42,255 bases of DNA from a bacterium (GCA_021786295.1 JAJYNO010000015.1:1-42255), one strand, 5' to 3'. Shown: positions 15,773 through 24,616, counted from the first letter of the stretch. Notes: generated from the sequence alone by a model not told the origin. Made by a program: numbers and translations.

Positions 15773-17446
15773 TTAGTCGGAGAAGTACGGGTTCGGGAGA
15801 TAGGGGAGCTTGTCGGGCTTCCGCTCGCTCTTCTTTATCTCCATTTCCTGCACCAGGATGGACGGAGTCACTATGGAGCCGCCGGTGGTCCAGTCCAGGT
15901 CGTAGACGCCGCGTTTTTTTGAGACCGCCACAATATCCCGCAGCGCGCGCAGCGTGACTTCCGTGAATTCTATGCCGTGGACCGGCTCCTCGCGCCCGTC
16001 CAGGTAGACCTTCCAGGCCATGAAGGGGCCGTAAAGGCCGTTGAGGCTGTCGACCCTGACGCAATAGTCCAGTTCCTCGTCCTTACAGAGGTCCAGGAAG
16101 CGCTTCTTCAGGGCCTCGTCGCTCAGCACCTTGGAGGGATTGCCGTCCGGGTCGATGAAGACGTTGGAGGGCGAGCCGTCGGGGTACTCGTCCAGCGCGC
16201 CCAGGCCGTGGCCGTTGGAGACGGTGAAATCGCGGGTGGCGGCGCGCGACATGTAATAGGCGACCAGTTTCCCCCTCCTGACCAGCTCCAGCCTGCGCGC
16301 GGGCACGCCCTCGTTGTCGGCCAGGTAATGGCCGGTCAGCGGACGGCCGTCGTAATAGGAGGCCAGCGGGTCGTCCACGACGTTCAGGAACGGCGACATC
16401 ACGCGCATGCCCAGGCGCTCCACCAGCCGTCCGGCGCGCCGGTAGACCCCGTCGCCGTACCAGCGGTTGGGGTCCGTCCAGATCTCGCGCGGCGAAGAGA
16501 CGTTGCTGACGAGCAGCGAGGAGAAGAAGGCGGCAGCGGCCTGTCGTTCGAAGAGCACAGGACCTATGTAGGCCTTGAGGGTGCCTGACTTGTCCTGCTC
16601 GGTCATCTTCCTGCCCATCTCTTCCGCCTTGGAGATAAGCCTGTCCAGCGGAGGAGCGTCCTTGGCGTCGCAGAAGCTCTCGCTGTAGGAGGAGTGAAGC
16701 CTGAAGCCGTCCGGCGCGAAGCCCACCGCGTCTATGGAGACCGAACCGCCGCACAGCGGCTGCCTGTACGCGGAGCCCTCGCTGTTCAGGAAACGCTCGT
16801 TTCCGGAGGTGAAGTCCAGGCCGACGGCCGAGTAGCGGACGGCGGGGTACTTCCTGAAGACCGCCGAGACCTTGCGCGCGTTCTCTTTCCACAGGGCCTC
16901 GTCCAGGCGCTCCACCGGGGCCGGGAGGTAGAGCTCGTGCACTGGCTCGGTGGAGATGTCAGGATAGAGGTCGGTGATGTTCTTGGACTCGACGAAGGCC
17001 TTCTTCTTGGAATAGGTCTCCAGCGCCTTCTTGTAAGCGCCGTCGGTCAGGCTCCACAGGTCGAAACGCAGCGCGCCGTAGTCGTCCTCCAGCGGGGCGG
17101 AGTTGTCCACGGCCGCGTGGTAGCCGTTCCAGATGTCGGAGGCGTAATGGCTGCTGTCGAAGCTGTAGGTGCCGACGCGCAGGTCCACCCCCAGGCGCCG
17201 GAAGTCGGCGGAGTAGTCCCGCTCGAGCCCGCCGAAACTGGCCGAGACCGAGAAGGTATGCCCGGTCTGCACCCGGTAGGCCATGAAGCACGGCTTGCCG
17301 AGGCCGTCCAGGTCCAGCTTGTCCATCGAGCGGGACATCTCGTCCCGCATGGCGGCGAAGACCTTGTCGCCGGCAGGGAGGGCGGCGGCGGCCGGAGCGG
17401 CAAGGGCCGAGGCCAGCAGCATTATGTTAAGCGCGTTCCTTTTCAT
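15773..17446 (-). CDS. Secreted TldE/PmbA-like protein lacking the zinc motif (557 aa)
   Basis: A signal peptide (MKRNALNIMLLASALAAPAAAA) is followed by a TldD/PmbA fold. Shared family segments with the next gene upstream include GPVLFERQAAAAFFSSLL, MRVMSPFLNVVDDP, DNEGVPARRLELVRRGKLVAYYMSR and SNGHGLG. Where the partner has HEIIGH, this protein has FFSSLLVS, so the metal-binding HExxxH is absent, as in the TldE half of TldD/TldE heterodimers. A GAGG site precedes the ATG, 9 bp after the TldD-like stop. The Sec signal is unusual, since classical TldD/TldE act in the cytoplasm. Likely it complexes with the 17456-19150 product in the periplasm. Confidence 0.85.
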   Translation of the reverse strand: MKRNALNIMLLASALAAPAAAALPAGDKVFAAMRDEMSRSMDKLDLDGLGKPCFMAYRVQTGHTFSVSASFGGLERDYSADFRRLGVDLRVGTYSFDSSHYASDIWNGYHAAVDNSAPLEDDYGALRFDLWSLTDGAYKKALETYSKKKAFVESKNITDLYPDISTEPVHELYLPAPVERLDEALWKENARKVSAVFRKYPAVRYSAVGLDFTSGNERFLNSEGSAYRQPLCGGSVSIDAVGFAPDGFRLHSSYSESFCDAKDAPPLDRLISKAEEMGRKMTEQDKSGTLKAYIGPVLFERQAAAAFFSSLLVSNVSSPREIWTDPNRWYGDGVYRRAGRLVERLGMRVMSPFLNVVDDPLASYYDGRPLTGHYLADNEGVPARRLELVRRGKLVAYYMSRAATRDFTVSNGHGLGALDEYPDGSPSNVFIDPDGNPSKVLSDEALKKRFLDLCKDEELDYCVRVDSLNGLYGPFMAWKVYLDGREEPVHGIEFTEVTLRALRDIVAVSKKRGVYDLDWTTGGSIVTPSILVQEMEIKKSERKPDKLPYLPNPYFSD

Positions 17447-17455
17447 GGCGGCCTC

Positions 17456-19150
17456 TTATTCCTTCCCGTAAGCCTGCGGCGGCGGCAGCACCGGCGGCTT
17501 CTGCTGGGATTTGGGGGCTTTCTCCACCTCTATGTCCCCCAGCAGCACGCTGGGGGAGACGGCGGAGACAGGCACCCAGCCGGACTCCGCGCCGCAGGTG
17601 CCGTTGAAGACCTCCGGGTCGTCGCCGGCGGCCTGGATCTCGGAAAAGCTGGTCAGCGGCGTACCGACGATGTTGACGCCGCGCACCACCTGGTCCGGAC
17701 GGCCGTCGGTGAAGACCTTGTGCACCAGCAGCGGGAACACGTTGAAGGCCTGCGGGCCGCCGCGCTCGGTATTGGTCTCCCCGCCGGAAATGTCGTCGAA
17801 GACCAGGCCGAAGGGTTTGCCCTGCTTCTTGCACTCCTCTATCAGCATCTTCCGCAGTTCGGAATAGGGCACGGTCCTGGAAGCCGTCATGATCGTGTTG
17901 CCCATGCGCGAGACCACCTCGTGGCCGGGCGAGCGCCGGCCGTGGCCGTTGGAGGACGGGAAGCCCCTTATCGGCGAACGGCTCATCAGGAAGCCCTTCA
18001 GCACCCCGTCCTTGACCAGGGTGACGCGCCGCGCCCTGACCCCCTCGTCGTCGAAGCGGTAGTAGCCGCGCAGCGGTATGCCGTCGAACTCCCTGAGCGT
18101 GGGATCGTCGTAGAGCGAAACTATCGGCGAAGTCACCTTCTGCCCGACTTTCCTGGCGAAGGTCTGGCCCGAGTCCTCCAGCTTCTGCCTGTGTCCCTCC
18201 AGCCGGTGGCCGATGATCTCGTGGAAGTAGACGGCGGCCGCCCTCGCCTTCAGGATGGCGGGGCCGCTGTAGGGCTCCACCAGCGGCGCCTCGCGCAGCT
18301 CCCGCAGCTCCTTTATGGAACGGTCCATGTCGGAGAGCACCTTCTTGTCGGAGGGCAGGCCGGCGAAGGAGTCCCCGTTGTACTGCTTGACGCGGGTCAG
18401 GTCCATGCCGTCGGTGGTGCGGCTCATCAGCGAGTAGCCCAGCGTGACGTAGTTATTGCCGGTCTTTACGCGCGTGCCGTCGCTGTTCACGATGTAGCGG
18501 TTGACGTTGTTCCAGGACAGCCACACGCCGGAGCCGTAGACGAAGGGCAGCCCCTCGAACCGGGCCGAGAGGCGGCGCAGGCGCGCGCCCCAGGCCGCCA
18601 CGTCCGGCTGCTGCAGCGTCGCGGTCTCGTAGAAATCCTCGGCCGGCGCGGTAGAGAAGTCGGGGGAGGGGTCCTCCTCGGCCGCGGTCACGGCCTTGTT
18701 CATCTCCACCTTGGTGAAGCGCTCCTCGGCCTCCTTGTAGGCCTTGTCCGTGTACTCCCACAGGCGGGCGCGGATGGCGGCCTCATCGCCGTCCAGCGCC
18801 ACCGGAAAGCTCCGGGATCGGCTGTAGTCTCCCCAGGACATGGAGCCTTTCACCTGGTGCGTGTTGTCCAGCGACATGCCGTTGACGCGCATGTCTATGT
18901 CCAGGACGGCGCTTGGCGTGACGCCGGAGTAGTCCAGCGCGCCCATGTTGGCCGAGATCTGGCCGCGGGTGGAGACGGTCAGCTCGTACTCCATGTAGTA
19001 GAGCGGAACCTTTTCCTTGTGCCTGAGGCCGTCGAAGGAACGGTCCAGTTCCCTGACCATGGCGTCCATCACAGGGTCTTTCGCGGCCTGGCCGGCCCGC
19101 GACGGCGCCGGCAGCGCCAGCAGCAGAAGCGAAAGGTATATTCCGGGCAT
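17456..19150 (-). CDS. Secreted TldD-like metalloprotease with HExxxH motif (564 aa)
   Basis: The start at 19150 gives a signal peptide (MPGIYLSLLLLALPAPSRA) and has GGAGG four to five nt upstream; the longer open frame to 19231 covers the promoter. HEIIGHRLEGH (about residues 309-319) is the TldD zinc-binding signature. Further family segments are KVTSPIVSLYDDPTL, DDEGVRARRVTLVKDGVLKGFLMSR and SNGHGRRSPGHE. TldD proteins with their TldE partner are zinc peptidases acting on unfolded or peptide substrates; here the pair is exported, so the substrate is probably a periplasmic or secreted peptide. A TATACAAT segment about 25 nt before the ATG is a probable -10. Confidence 0.87.
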   Translation of the reverse strand: MPGIYLSLLLLALPAPSRAGQAAKDPVMDAMVRELDRSFDGLRHKEKVPLYYMEYELTVSTRGQISANMGALDYSGVTPSAVLDIDMRVNGMSLDNTHQVKGSMSWGDYSRSRSFPVALDGDEAAIRARLWEYTDKAYKEAEERFTKVEMNKAVTAAEEDPSPDFSTAPAEDFYETATLQQPDVAAWGARLRRLSARFEGLPFVYGSGVWLSWNNVNRYIVNSDGTRVKTGNNYVTLGYSLMSRTTDGMDLTRVKQYNGDSFAGLPSDKKVLSDMDRSIKELRELREAPLVEPYSGPAILKARAAAVYFHEIIGHRLEGHRQKLEDSGQTFARKVGQKVTSPIVSLYDDPTLREFDGIPLRGYYRFDDEGVRARRVTLVKDGVLKGFLMSRSPIRGFPSSNGHGRRSPGHEVVSRMGNTIMTASRTVPYSELRKMLIEECKKQGKPFGLVFDDISGGETNTERGGPQAFNVFPLLVHKVFTDGRPDQVVRGVNIVGTPLTSFSEIQAAGDDPEVFNGTCGAESGWVPVSAVSPSVLLGDIEVEKAPKSQQKPPVLPPPQAYGKE

Positions 19151-19248
19151 CCTTCCTCCGTGAAACTCTACAGTTGAATTGTATAAAAAACCCGTCCCCG
19201 CCGGGGGAATTATCGCGCGGGCGCCGCCCACTGCGGCGCGACAGGCCC

Positions 19249-19276
19249 TTGACGGGTTGGTCTGCTATGCTATCGT
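19249..19276 (+). promoter_or_regulatory. Promoter for the 97-aa protein gene
   Basis: TTGACG (19249-19254), a 16-nt spacer and TATCGT (19271-19276) preceded by TGC as an extended -10. The start codon follows at 19302 with a strong ribosome binding site. Confidence 0.55.
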
Positions 19277-19301
19277 GAGAGGAAACGGCAAGGGGGGCGT
19301 T

Positions 19302-19595
19302 ATGAAATGGAACGTAAAACAGTGGGTAAGCGAAGGGTACAAGGCCAGCAGGGCCGGGCTGCCGGCGGCCTACATCTACCGCTCGCTCAGGTGGCCGGAC
19401 TTCGCCGGCGACTCCGGCGCGGCCTACGAGGTTAAGTACGGCGGGGTCTCGATAGCGCTGATCCGCTTCGAGGGCAAGGGCGCCACGCTCAGGACGCTGG
19501 CGGAGGCGGCGCGCTTTCCGGAGATAGGGGAGCTGGACCTGGTGGAACTGGCGCTCTGGGTGAACAAGCTGAGGACGGCGTCAGGGTTCAACTGA
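19302..19595 (+). CDS. Small conserved-looking protein of unknown function (97 aa)
   Basis: MKWNVKQWVSEGYKASRAG begins a small, probably cytoplasmic protein without membrane segments. It has a mixed alpha/beta-like pattern (AYEVKYGGVSIALIRFEGKG) and ends in helices. I do not recognise the family. The ATG at 19302 has AAGGGGGG a few nt upstream and a promoter at 19249; the longer frame from 19179 is unlikely. Its 3' end overlaps the rhomboid gene on the opposite strand by 15 bp tail to tail. Confidence 0.7.
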   Translation: MKWNVKQWVSEGYKASRAGLPAAYIYRSLRWPDFAGDSGAAYEVKYGGVSIALIRFEGKGATLRTLAEAARFPEIGELDLVELALWVNKLRTASGFN

Positions 19596-20258
19596 GGCGC
19601 GGCCGTCGAAAAGGCGCGACGGGGTGATAAGGCCGAGGATCACCCCGGCGCAGAGGCCGCCCAGGTGGTTCCAGTTGTCGACTATCGGGTCCGTCCAGCC
19701 CAGAAGGACCTGCAGGGCGCCCCAGACCAGCAGCACGGCGCCGATGCGCCTGTCGCGCTCCCGGAACGAGGACCTGTGCCGCGCGAAGAAGACGACAGCC
19801 GCCCCGAGCAGGCCGAAGATGGCCCCAGAGGCGCCCACTGACGGCCTGGGCTGCAGCAGGGCGCTCAGCAGGGAGGCGCTGAGCCCGCTGATGAAGTATA
19901 TCTTGAACGTGCCGAAGCGCCCCCAGGCCTGCTCGGCCACAAGGCCTAGCACGTAGAGGGCCGCGCAGTTGCCTATGATGTGCCCGAAGCCCGCGTGCAG
20001 GAACATCGCCGTCACCAGCCGCCAGCTTTCCCCGGCGAAGACCAGCCTGCCGTAGTCGGCCCCGGCGGCCACTATGGACGAAGCGTCGCGCAGGGCGCCC
20101 ACCGAGAGCTCCCAGGCGAACACCAGGGCGTTGGCGGCTATGATGGTCAGCGCGGAGACCGGCGCGGCCGAGATGTCCTTCTCGAAGTCTATAAAGGAGG
20201 GGTGGAAGGGGTCCGGCGCCAGCATGTCCGGGGTTATGGTCCTGAGCCGTTCCTTCAT
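19581..20258 (-). CDS. Rhomboid-family intramembrane serine protease (225 aa)
   Basis: The protein has about six membrane segments. The family motifs are HAGFGHIIGN (rhomboid HxxxN region), GASGAIFG with catalytic Ser near residue 144, and NWNHLGGLCAG with catalytic His near 197. It should cleave membrane-anchored substrates within the bilayer. The ATG at 20258 overlaps the stop of the upstream zinc-ribbon/LURP-like gene by one base (TGATG), with GGAG upstream, so the two are translationally coupled. It is the last gene of a run starting with the response regulator at 22922. Confidence 0.9.
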   Translation of the reverse strand: MKERLRTITPDMLAPDPFHPSFIDFEKDISAAPVSALTIIAANALVFAWELSVGALRDASSIVAAGADYGRLVFAGESWRLVTAMFLHAGFGHIIGNCAALYVLGLVAEQAWGRFGTFKIYFISGLSASLLSALLQPRPSVGASGAIFGLLGAAVVFFARHRSSFRERDRRIGAVLLVWGALQVLLGWTDPIVDNWNHLGGLCAGVILGLITPSRLFDGRASVEP

Positions 20259-21163
20259 CAGCGGTTCTCCCCCGTGTCCAGCATCACGCCCATGGCGAGC
20301 GCCAGACGCCGGTCCATCGCGCGCAGGCCGTCCGCGCCCAGGTCCAGCACGTAACGGTCGAGCAGCGTGAAGCGGCGGTCGAATTCCCCCAGCACGCGCC
20401 AGTGCGGGCCGTAGATCAGGAAATCGGTGCGCAGCAGGCCGAAAAAGCCCAGCAGGAAGCGGCGCAGCAGCGAGAGGACCATCGAGTCCTCCCGGGCTAT
20501 GAACAGCACCTCGCCGGCCGCGGAGAGGCAATACCACCGCTTGCGCAGGATATTGCGCAGGCGCTGCTTGCGCAGCCTGCCCAGCGCCGCCCCCTTGCCG
20601 TCGTACACGGTGTAGGAGGCGCCGAAAAGCTGCAGGCGCCTGTCCTGAGCTATGCGCAGCAGCGTCTCGCGGCGGGTATCGTCCCTGTAAACCGTCGCGT
20701 CGCGTTTAGGCGGGAAGCTCATGAGGCCGAGGAAGACCACCAGCAGGCTGCCCAGCTTTCCCCAGACGGACACTACGCCCAGCGTGAAGGTATCCACGCC
20801 GCCATGCCGCAGGAAAAAATAGACGAAGCCCGAGAGCAGCAGGTTGGCGGAGCCGGCCGCGACCGCGCCAAGGCCCGCCAGCACGTTGAGCGACAGATAG
20901 GCGGGGCGCTCGACGAACAGCAGCGGCCGGCCGGCCGGGTCCGTCACGTAATATTTTTCGTTAACTCCGAAGTGGCGCTCGTTGAGCAGGAACTTGTCGC
21001 GCGCGAAGACCGGGTCCCCCGGCTGCTCGCGCACTGCCGGGCGCGGCGGCAACCGCGGCGCTTCCACGGCCGCGGCGCAGCGCGGGCAGGCCAGGCGCAG
21101 GCCGGCGTACTCGTCCTTAAGGTAATAGGAGGCGCCGCAGGCGCAGACGGCTTTAACAGGCAT
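20258..21163 (-). CDS. Zinc-ribbon membrane protein with LURP-one/scramblase-like domain (301 aa)
   Basis: The N-terminus is a zinc ribbon: CACG (residues 7-10) and CPRC (about 26-29). It is followed by the beta-rich segment NEKYYVTDPAGRPLLFVERP, two to three membrane segments (about 88-150), then YTVYDGKGAALGRLRKQ, GEVLFIARED and DRRLALAMGVMLD. The repeated 'Y.v.d..G..lg' strands and the final Asp-Arg-Arg plus hydrophobic helix resemble the LURP-one/phospholipid-scramblase (tubby-like) superfamily, here interrupted by membrane helices. The function is not established; membrane-lipid sensing is a possibility. It follows the histidine kinase by 21 bp and is coupled to the rhomboid gene. Confidence 0.65.
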   Translation of the reverse strand: MPVKAVCACGASYYLKDEYAGLRLACPRCAAAVEAPRLPPRPAVREQPGDPVFARDKFLLNERHFGVNEKYYVTDPAGRPLLFVERPAYLSLNVLAGLGAVAAGSANLLLSGFVYFFLRHGGVDTFTLGVVSVWGKLGSLLVVFLGLMSFPPKRDATVYRDDTRRETLLRIAQDRRLQLFGASYTVYDGKGAALGRLRKQRLRNILRKRWYCLSAAGEVLFIAREDSMVLSLLRRFLLGFFGLLRTDFLIYGPHWRVLGEFDRRFTLLDRYVLDLGADGLRAMDRRLALAMGVMLDTGENR

Positions 21164-21184
21164 ACTGGCGGAAGAACGGGCTGG

Positions 21185-22576
21185 TCAGGCCCGCTCGGGT
21201 GGCGGGGACTTGGGCAGCGAGAAGTAGAAAGTGCTGCCCTTTCCCTCCTGGGACTCCACCCAGACCCTGCCCTTGTGGCGGGCCGCGACCTCCCTGGCTA
21301 TCGAAAGTCCGAGGCCGGTGCCGTTGCGCTCGGCGGCCTTGGCGTTGCGGGCGCGGAAGAACTCCTCGAAGATATGCGGCATGTCTTCGGCCGGGACGCC
21401 CATGCCCGTGTCCCTCACGCGTACCAGCACGGACGCCCCCTCGTCGGTTATGTCCATGGAGACCTTCCCTCCCTCCGGCGTGTACTTGACCGCGTTGGCC
21501 AGGAAGTTGGCGATGCTCTCCTCTATGTAGATCTGCGAGCCGTGCATCAGGTCCACGCCAGGCGCTATGCTCCACGACAGCGCTATGTTCTTGGCCTTCG
21601 CGCTGGCCTCCACGTAGCTGACGGCGTTCTCCGCGGTCTTTTTGAGCGAGAAGTCCGCGGTCTCCAGGCCGCGGCTCAGTTTCATGCGCGTTATCTCCAG
21701 CAGGGCCTTGGCGAAAGCGGTCAGCTTGCCGGTGCGCTCGTAGGCGCGGCGGATCAGGCTCTCCTGCCGCGGATCCACCGGGCCCGTCACGCCGGCGAGC
21801 ACCGGGTCCAGGCAGGCCTGGATGGCGGCCAGGTGCTCCTTGATGTCGTGCGTGACGCGCAGCACGTAGTTGCTCTTGATCTTGTCCTTCTCCAGCAGCT
21901 GCAGGTTGGCCTCGCGCAGGCCGGCCTCCTTCTGCCGCAGCTTGGCGGCGATGGAGGAGGCCATATAGACGGAGATGAACAGCGTGCTGGCGAAGGCCGC
22001 GCAGACGCCGGCCAGGTGCAGCAGGTCCCCGCGCAGACAGAGCTGCGGCTGGGAGGCCACGCAGTAGTGGGCCCAGCGGCCGGTGTACTCCATCCCGGCC
22101 ATCAGCAGGAACAGCAGCAGCGCGAAGGTGGCCTGCAGGTAGCTGGCGCGCCTGGACAGCAGGACGCTGGCTATGATCATATGGAAGACGAAATAGTAGC
22201 GGAAGGGGTTCTCTATGCCGCCGGAGAAGTGCAGCAGCGCCGTGAGCGAGACCAGGTCCACCGGGATCTGAGCGTTGGCCAGGCGGTTGGTCAGCTTTTC
22301 CACGCACGGCTCCCGGGTGGCCAGGCAGCGCCTGAAGCGCAGCAGGAACAGCAGGTTGACCGCGCCCAGCGCCGCCGCTATCCCGCAGATCTTCCAGTAG
22401 GGCAGCGCGAGGCGCAGGGCCTTGTCCGCGAAGAGCGCCGCCAGGAAGATGCCGGCCACGGCGAACCAGCGCAGGCGGATGAGCCAGTGAAGGCTCTCCA
22501 CCAGGCTTTCCGCCGTGGCCGTCTCGCCGGGATTATTTCTTTTTAAGGAGGGTTTCGACCTTGACGAGGAGTTCAT
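21185..22576 (-). CDS. Membrane-bound sensor histidine kinase (463 aa)
   Basis: Residues about 30-205 contain roughly six hydrophobic segments forming an integral membrane sensor. A coiled linker leads to HisKA with RVTHDIKEHL (His near 241), then HATPase_c with NFLANAVKYTPEGG, VRDTGMGVP, FEEFFRA and NGTGLGLSIA. The ATG at 22576 lies inside the response regulator gene (44-nt overlap); a GTG at 22501 is an alternative start. The tight overlap marks it as the cognate kinase of the 22533-22922 regulator. It is followed by the LURP-like and rhomboid genes, which suggests an envelope-sensing module. Confidence 0.88.
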   Translation of the reverse strand: MNSSSRSKPSLKRNNPGETATAESLVESLHWLIRLRWFAVAGIFLAALFADKALRLALPYWKICGIAAALGAVNLLFLLRFRRCLATREPCVEKLTNRLANAQIPVDLVSLTALLHFSGGIENPFRYYFVFHMIIASVLLSRRASYLQATFALLLFLLMAGMEYTGRWAHYCVASQPQLCLRGDLLHLAGVCAAFASTLFISVYMASSIAAKLRQKEAGLREANLQLLEKDKIKSNYVLRVTHDIKEHLAAIQACLDPVLAGVTGPVDPRQESLIRRAYERTGKLTAFAKALLEITRMKLSRGLETADFSLKKTAENAVSYVEASAKAKNIALSWSIAPGVDLMHGSQIYIEESIANFLANAVKYTPEGGKVSMDITDEGASVLVRVRDTGMGVPAEDMPHIFEEFFRARNAKAAERNGTGLGLSIAREVAARHKGRVWVESQEGKGSTFYFSLPKSPPPERA

Positions 22577-22922
22577 TGGGCTTCAGCGGCTTCTCGAGAT
22601 AGGCGTCCACCGGCAGCCAGTCCTTGTCGCCGGCCTCGTTCTCGAAATCCAGCCCCGTGCTCTCCTTGATGGCCGTGAGCAGCAGTATCGGGGTGTCCTT
22701 GGCGTCCTTGGTCCCCTTCAGGGCCCGGGCCACTTCGAAGCCCTTGCTCATCGTCTCCATCATCACGTCCAGGATTATCAGGTCCGGCTTGCCGGAAGCG
22801 GCGGCCTTCAGGCCTTCCTCGCCGCTGGCGGCCGTCTTGACCTCGTGCCGGCAGCTCTCGAGGATGATGCGCATGGACTCCACTATATCGGGATCGTCGT
22901 CGATTATAAGTATTTTCGCCAT
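22533..22922 (-). CDS. Single-domain response regulator (129 aa)
   Basis: A receiver domain only: IDDDPD at residues 7-12, phospho-acceptor D52 in IILDVMME, LLTAIKE with the conserved Thr, and LEKPLK with Lys. The start has a GGGGGAGGGA ribosome site. It overlaps the histidine kinase gene by 44 nt, so the two form a two-component pair. There is no DNA-binding output domain, so the response is probably through protein contact. Confidence 0.92.
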   Translation of the reverse strand: MAKILIIDDDPDIVESMRIILESCRHEVKTAASGEEGLKAAASGKPDLIILDVMMETMSKGFEVARALKGTKDAKDTPILLLTAIKESTGLDFENEAGDKDWLPVDAYLEKPLKPNELLVKVETLLKKK

Positions 22923-22950
22923 AGTCCCTCCCCCGAAAGTCTAGCATATT

Positions 22951-22990
22951 AAAAAAGGACTTGCCCGCCCGGGGGTAGCGGGCGGGCAAG
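22951..22990 (-). terminator. Rho-independent terminator after the FMN-binding protein gene
   Basis: A perfect 12-bp GC-rich stem (22960-22971 with 22979-22990, 7-nt loop) is followed on the minus strand by TCC and six T. It closes the flavinylation operon ending at 23011 and separates it from the two-component operon starting at 22922. Confidence 0.9.
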
Positions 22991-23010
22991 CAGGAGGAAA
23001 CGTGCGCCGT

Positions 23011-23583
23011 TTACTTCGAGAGGTAGTAGTGCTGGTAGAGCACCGCCGCCTCTCTGGCCGCGAAGGCCGCCGCGTTGGTGGAGATGGTGGCGCCGGCCAC
23101 CGCGTCCACGTCCTTGCCGACCTCGAAGGGCGCCTTGCTGTCCTTGCCGAAGAACTGCTTGAGGAAGCTGCGCAGCGAGATCGGGCGGCCGCGCTTCTCG
23201 TTCATCGTGGTGACCGCCATGTTGGTGATCTTGCCGGTCGCGGCGTCCAGTCCGATCGCGAAGCCTATCATGCCCCACTTGCCGGGCTGGTGCTCCATCA
23301 CGGCGACTCCGGTCTTCTTGCCGTCCTTCATGCCGATGTAGAAGTCGAACTCCTTCGGGTCCGGCTCCTTATGGCCGTTGGCCGTGAGAGTGCCGCCGAG
23401 CTCCTTCTTTATGGCCGCCAGGTCCTCCGCGGAGGCCTGTTTCACGACCTTGTCGGTGGTGACGGCGCCGGGAAGCATCTCCTTGATGGCCTTCTGGTCC
23501 GACATGAGCCGTTCGGCCCTGGCGGACATGACGCCGCCGACGACCATCATCAGCGAAGCGGCTGCTATCATTGATTTTCTCAT
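23011..23583 (-). CDS. Secreted FMN-binding-domain protein, covalent flavin carrier (190 aa)
   Basis: A signal peptide (MRKSMIAAASLMMVVGGVMS) leads to an FMN_bind domain. DAVAGATIST matches the flavinylation motif of NqrC/RnfG-type proteins, with Thr near 166 expected to carry FMN by a phosphoester bond made by ApbE. Two ATGs six bases apart occur; AAGGAG is 6 nt before the second (23583) and directly touches the first (23589), so 23583 is the better start. It lies 31 bp after apbE at the end of the operon. Its role is probably a one-domain flavin electron carrier outside the cytoplasmic membrane. Confidence 0.9.
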   Translation of the reverse strand: MRKSMIAAASLMMVVGGVMSARAERLMSDQKAIKEMLPGAVTTDKVVKQASAEDLAAIKKELGGTLTANGHKEPDPKEFDFYIGMKDGKKTGVAVMEHQPGKWGMIGFAIGLDAATGKITNMAVTTMNEKRGRPISLRSFLKQFFGKDSKAPFEVGKDVDAVAGATISTNAAAFAAREAAVLYQHYYLSK

Positions 23584-23614
23584 ACGCATCTCCTTTTTCC
23601 TTGACCGCGCTGAA

Positions 23615-24616
23615 TCAGCTCCCGGAGATGTCCCGGGAGCTGAAGATCTTTCCGTTGGAGTCCACGATGATGTAGCCGATGGCCGGGTACTTCTTCAGGA
23701 ACTCGATGGCCTTGCGCGGCCCCATTACGAACAGCGCTGTGGAGAGGGCGTCCGCCTTGGTGGGGTCCGGCAGCATCACGCTGACGCTCATCGTGCCCCT
23801 GGCCGGGTAGCCGTTGGCCGGGTCCATGATGTGATGATAGCGCACGCCGTTCACTATGAAATAGCGCTCGTAGTCGCCTGAGGTGGAGATGCCGTTCTCG
23901 TCCGGGAAAACCAGGCCGGCCATGTAGCCGTCGTGGCGCGGGTTGCGTACCCCGACCTTCCAGTCCTTCCCCGGGGACGGATGGCCGAACACCTGCACCT
24001 GGCCGCCGCCCAGTATCAGGGCCGAAGTCACGCCCTCGGCCTTAAGGACCTTCTCGGCCTCACCTATCGCGTAGCCCTTGGCTATGCCGCCCAGGTCGAG
24101 GCAGACGTTCTTGTCTGTCGCCGTCACTTCACCGTTCCTGACGATTATCTTACGCCAGCCGGTCTTGGCCAGCGCGTCCCTGACAGCCGCCGGGGAGGGC
24201 ACGGTGCCGGAGGATTTGGAGGTGGTATAGAAGCCCCACAGGTCCTCGAGCGGCTCCATCGTAGGGTCGTAGGTGCCGCCGGTGGTGCGGCTGACCTCGA
24301 GGGCCTCCTTGATGACCGCCACCAGCTCGGGGTCGGTTATCGGGGTCCTGTAATGGTTGAATTGATAGAGGGGACTGTCCGGGCTGGTGCAGTTGAACTT
24401 GACGCCTATCTCCGACATCCTGTCCAGCGCCTTGTCTATGGCGGCCTCGGTCCTGGAGGCTCCGAGTTCGTTGGGCGCCTGTATCGTGCAGATGGTGTCC
24501 ATCGTGAAGCGCGAACGCTTGAGGATCTTGCCCTTGGGCGTGAAGATGTCCTCGCGGCGGACGTAGACCGCTGCCGCGGCGGCGAGGACCATCAGTATTA
24601 TAGCTGCTTTCTTCAT
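23615..24616 (-). CDS. apbE: ApbE FAD:protein FMN transferase (333 aa)
   Basis: Transfers FMN from FAD to a Thr of target proteins outside the cytoplasmic membrane. The N-terminus (MKKAAIILMVLAAAAAVYV) is a signal anchor or uncleaved signal. Family motifs are FTMDTICTIQ, TGGTYDPTMEPLEDLWGF, CLDLGGIAKGYAIGEA, ALILGGGQVQVFG, HHIMDPANGYPA and ADALSTALFVMG. The target is almost certainly the neighbouring FMN-binding protein. The ribosome site is weak; a GC-rich hairpin lies between this gene and the porin gene. Confidence 0.95.
   Translation of the reverse strand: MKKAAIILMVLAAAAAVYVRREDIFTPKGKILKRSRFTMDTICTIQAPNELGASRTEAAIDKALDRMSEIGVKFNCTSPDSPLYQFNHYRTPITDPELVAVIKEALEVSRTTGGTYDPTMEPLEDLWGFYTTSKSSGTVPSPAAVRDALAKTGWRKIIVRNGEVTATDKNVCLDLGGIAKGYAIGEAEKVLKAEGVTSALILGGGQVQVFGHPSPGKDWKVGVRNPRHDGYMAGLVFPDENGISTSGDYERYFIVNGVRYHHIMDPANGYPARGTMSVSVMLPDPTKADALSTALFVMGPRKAIEFLKKYPAIGYIIVDSNGKIFSSRDISGS

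Noticed and set aside
16694-19177. 827-codon open frame antisense to the TldD/TldE-like genes
   Set aside because: Shadow of two well-supported genes; no start signals and no recognisable motif.
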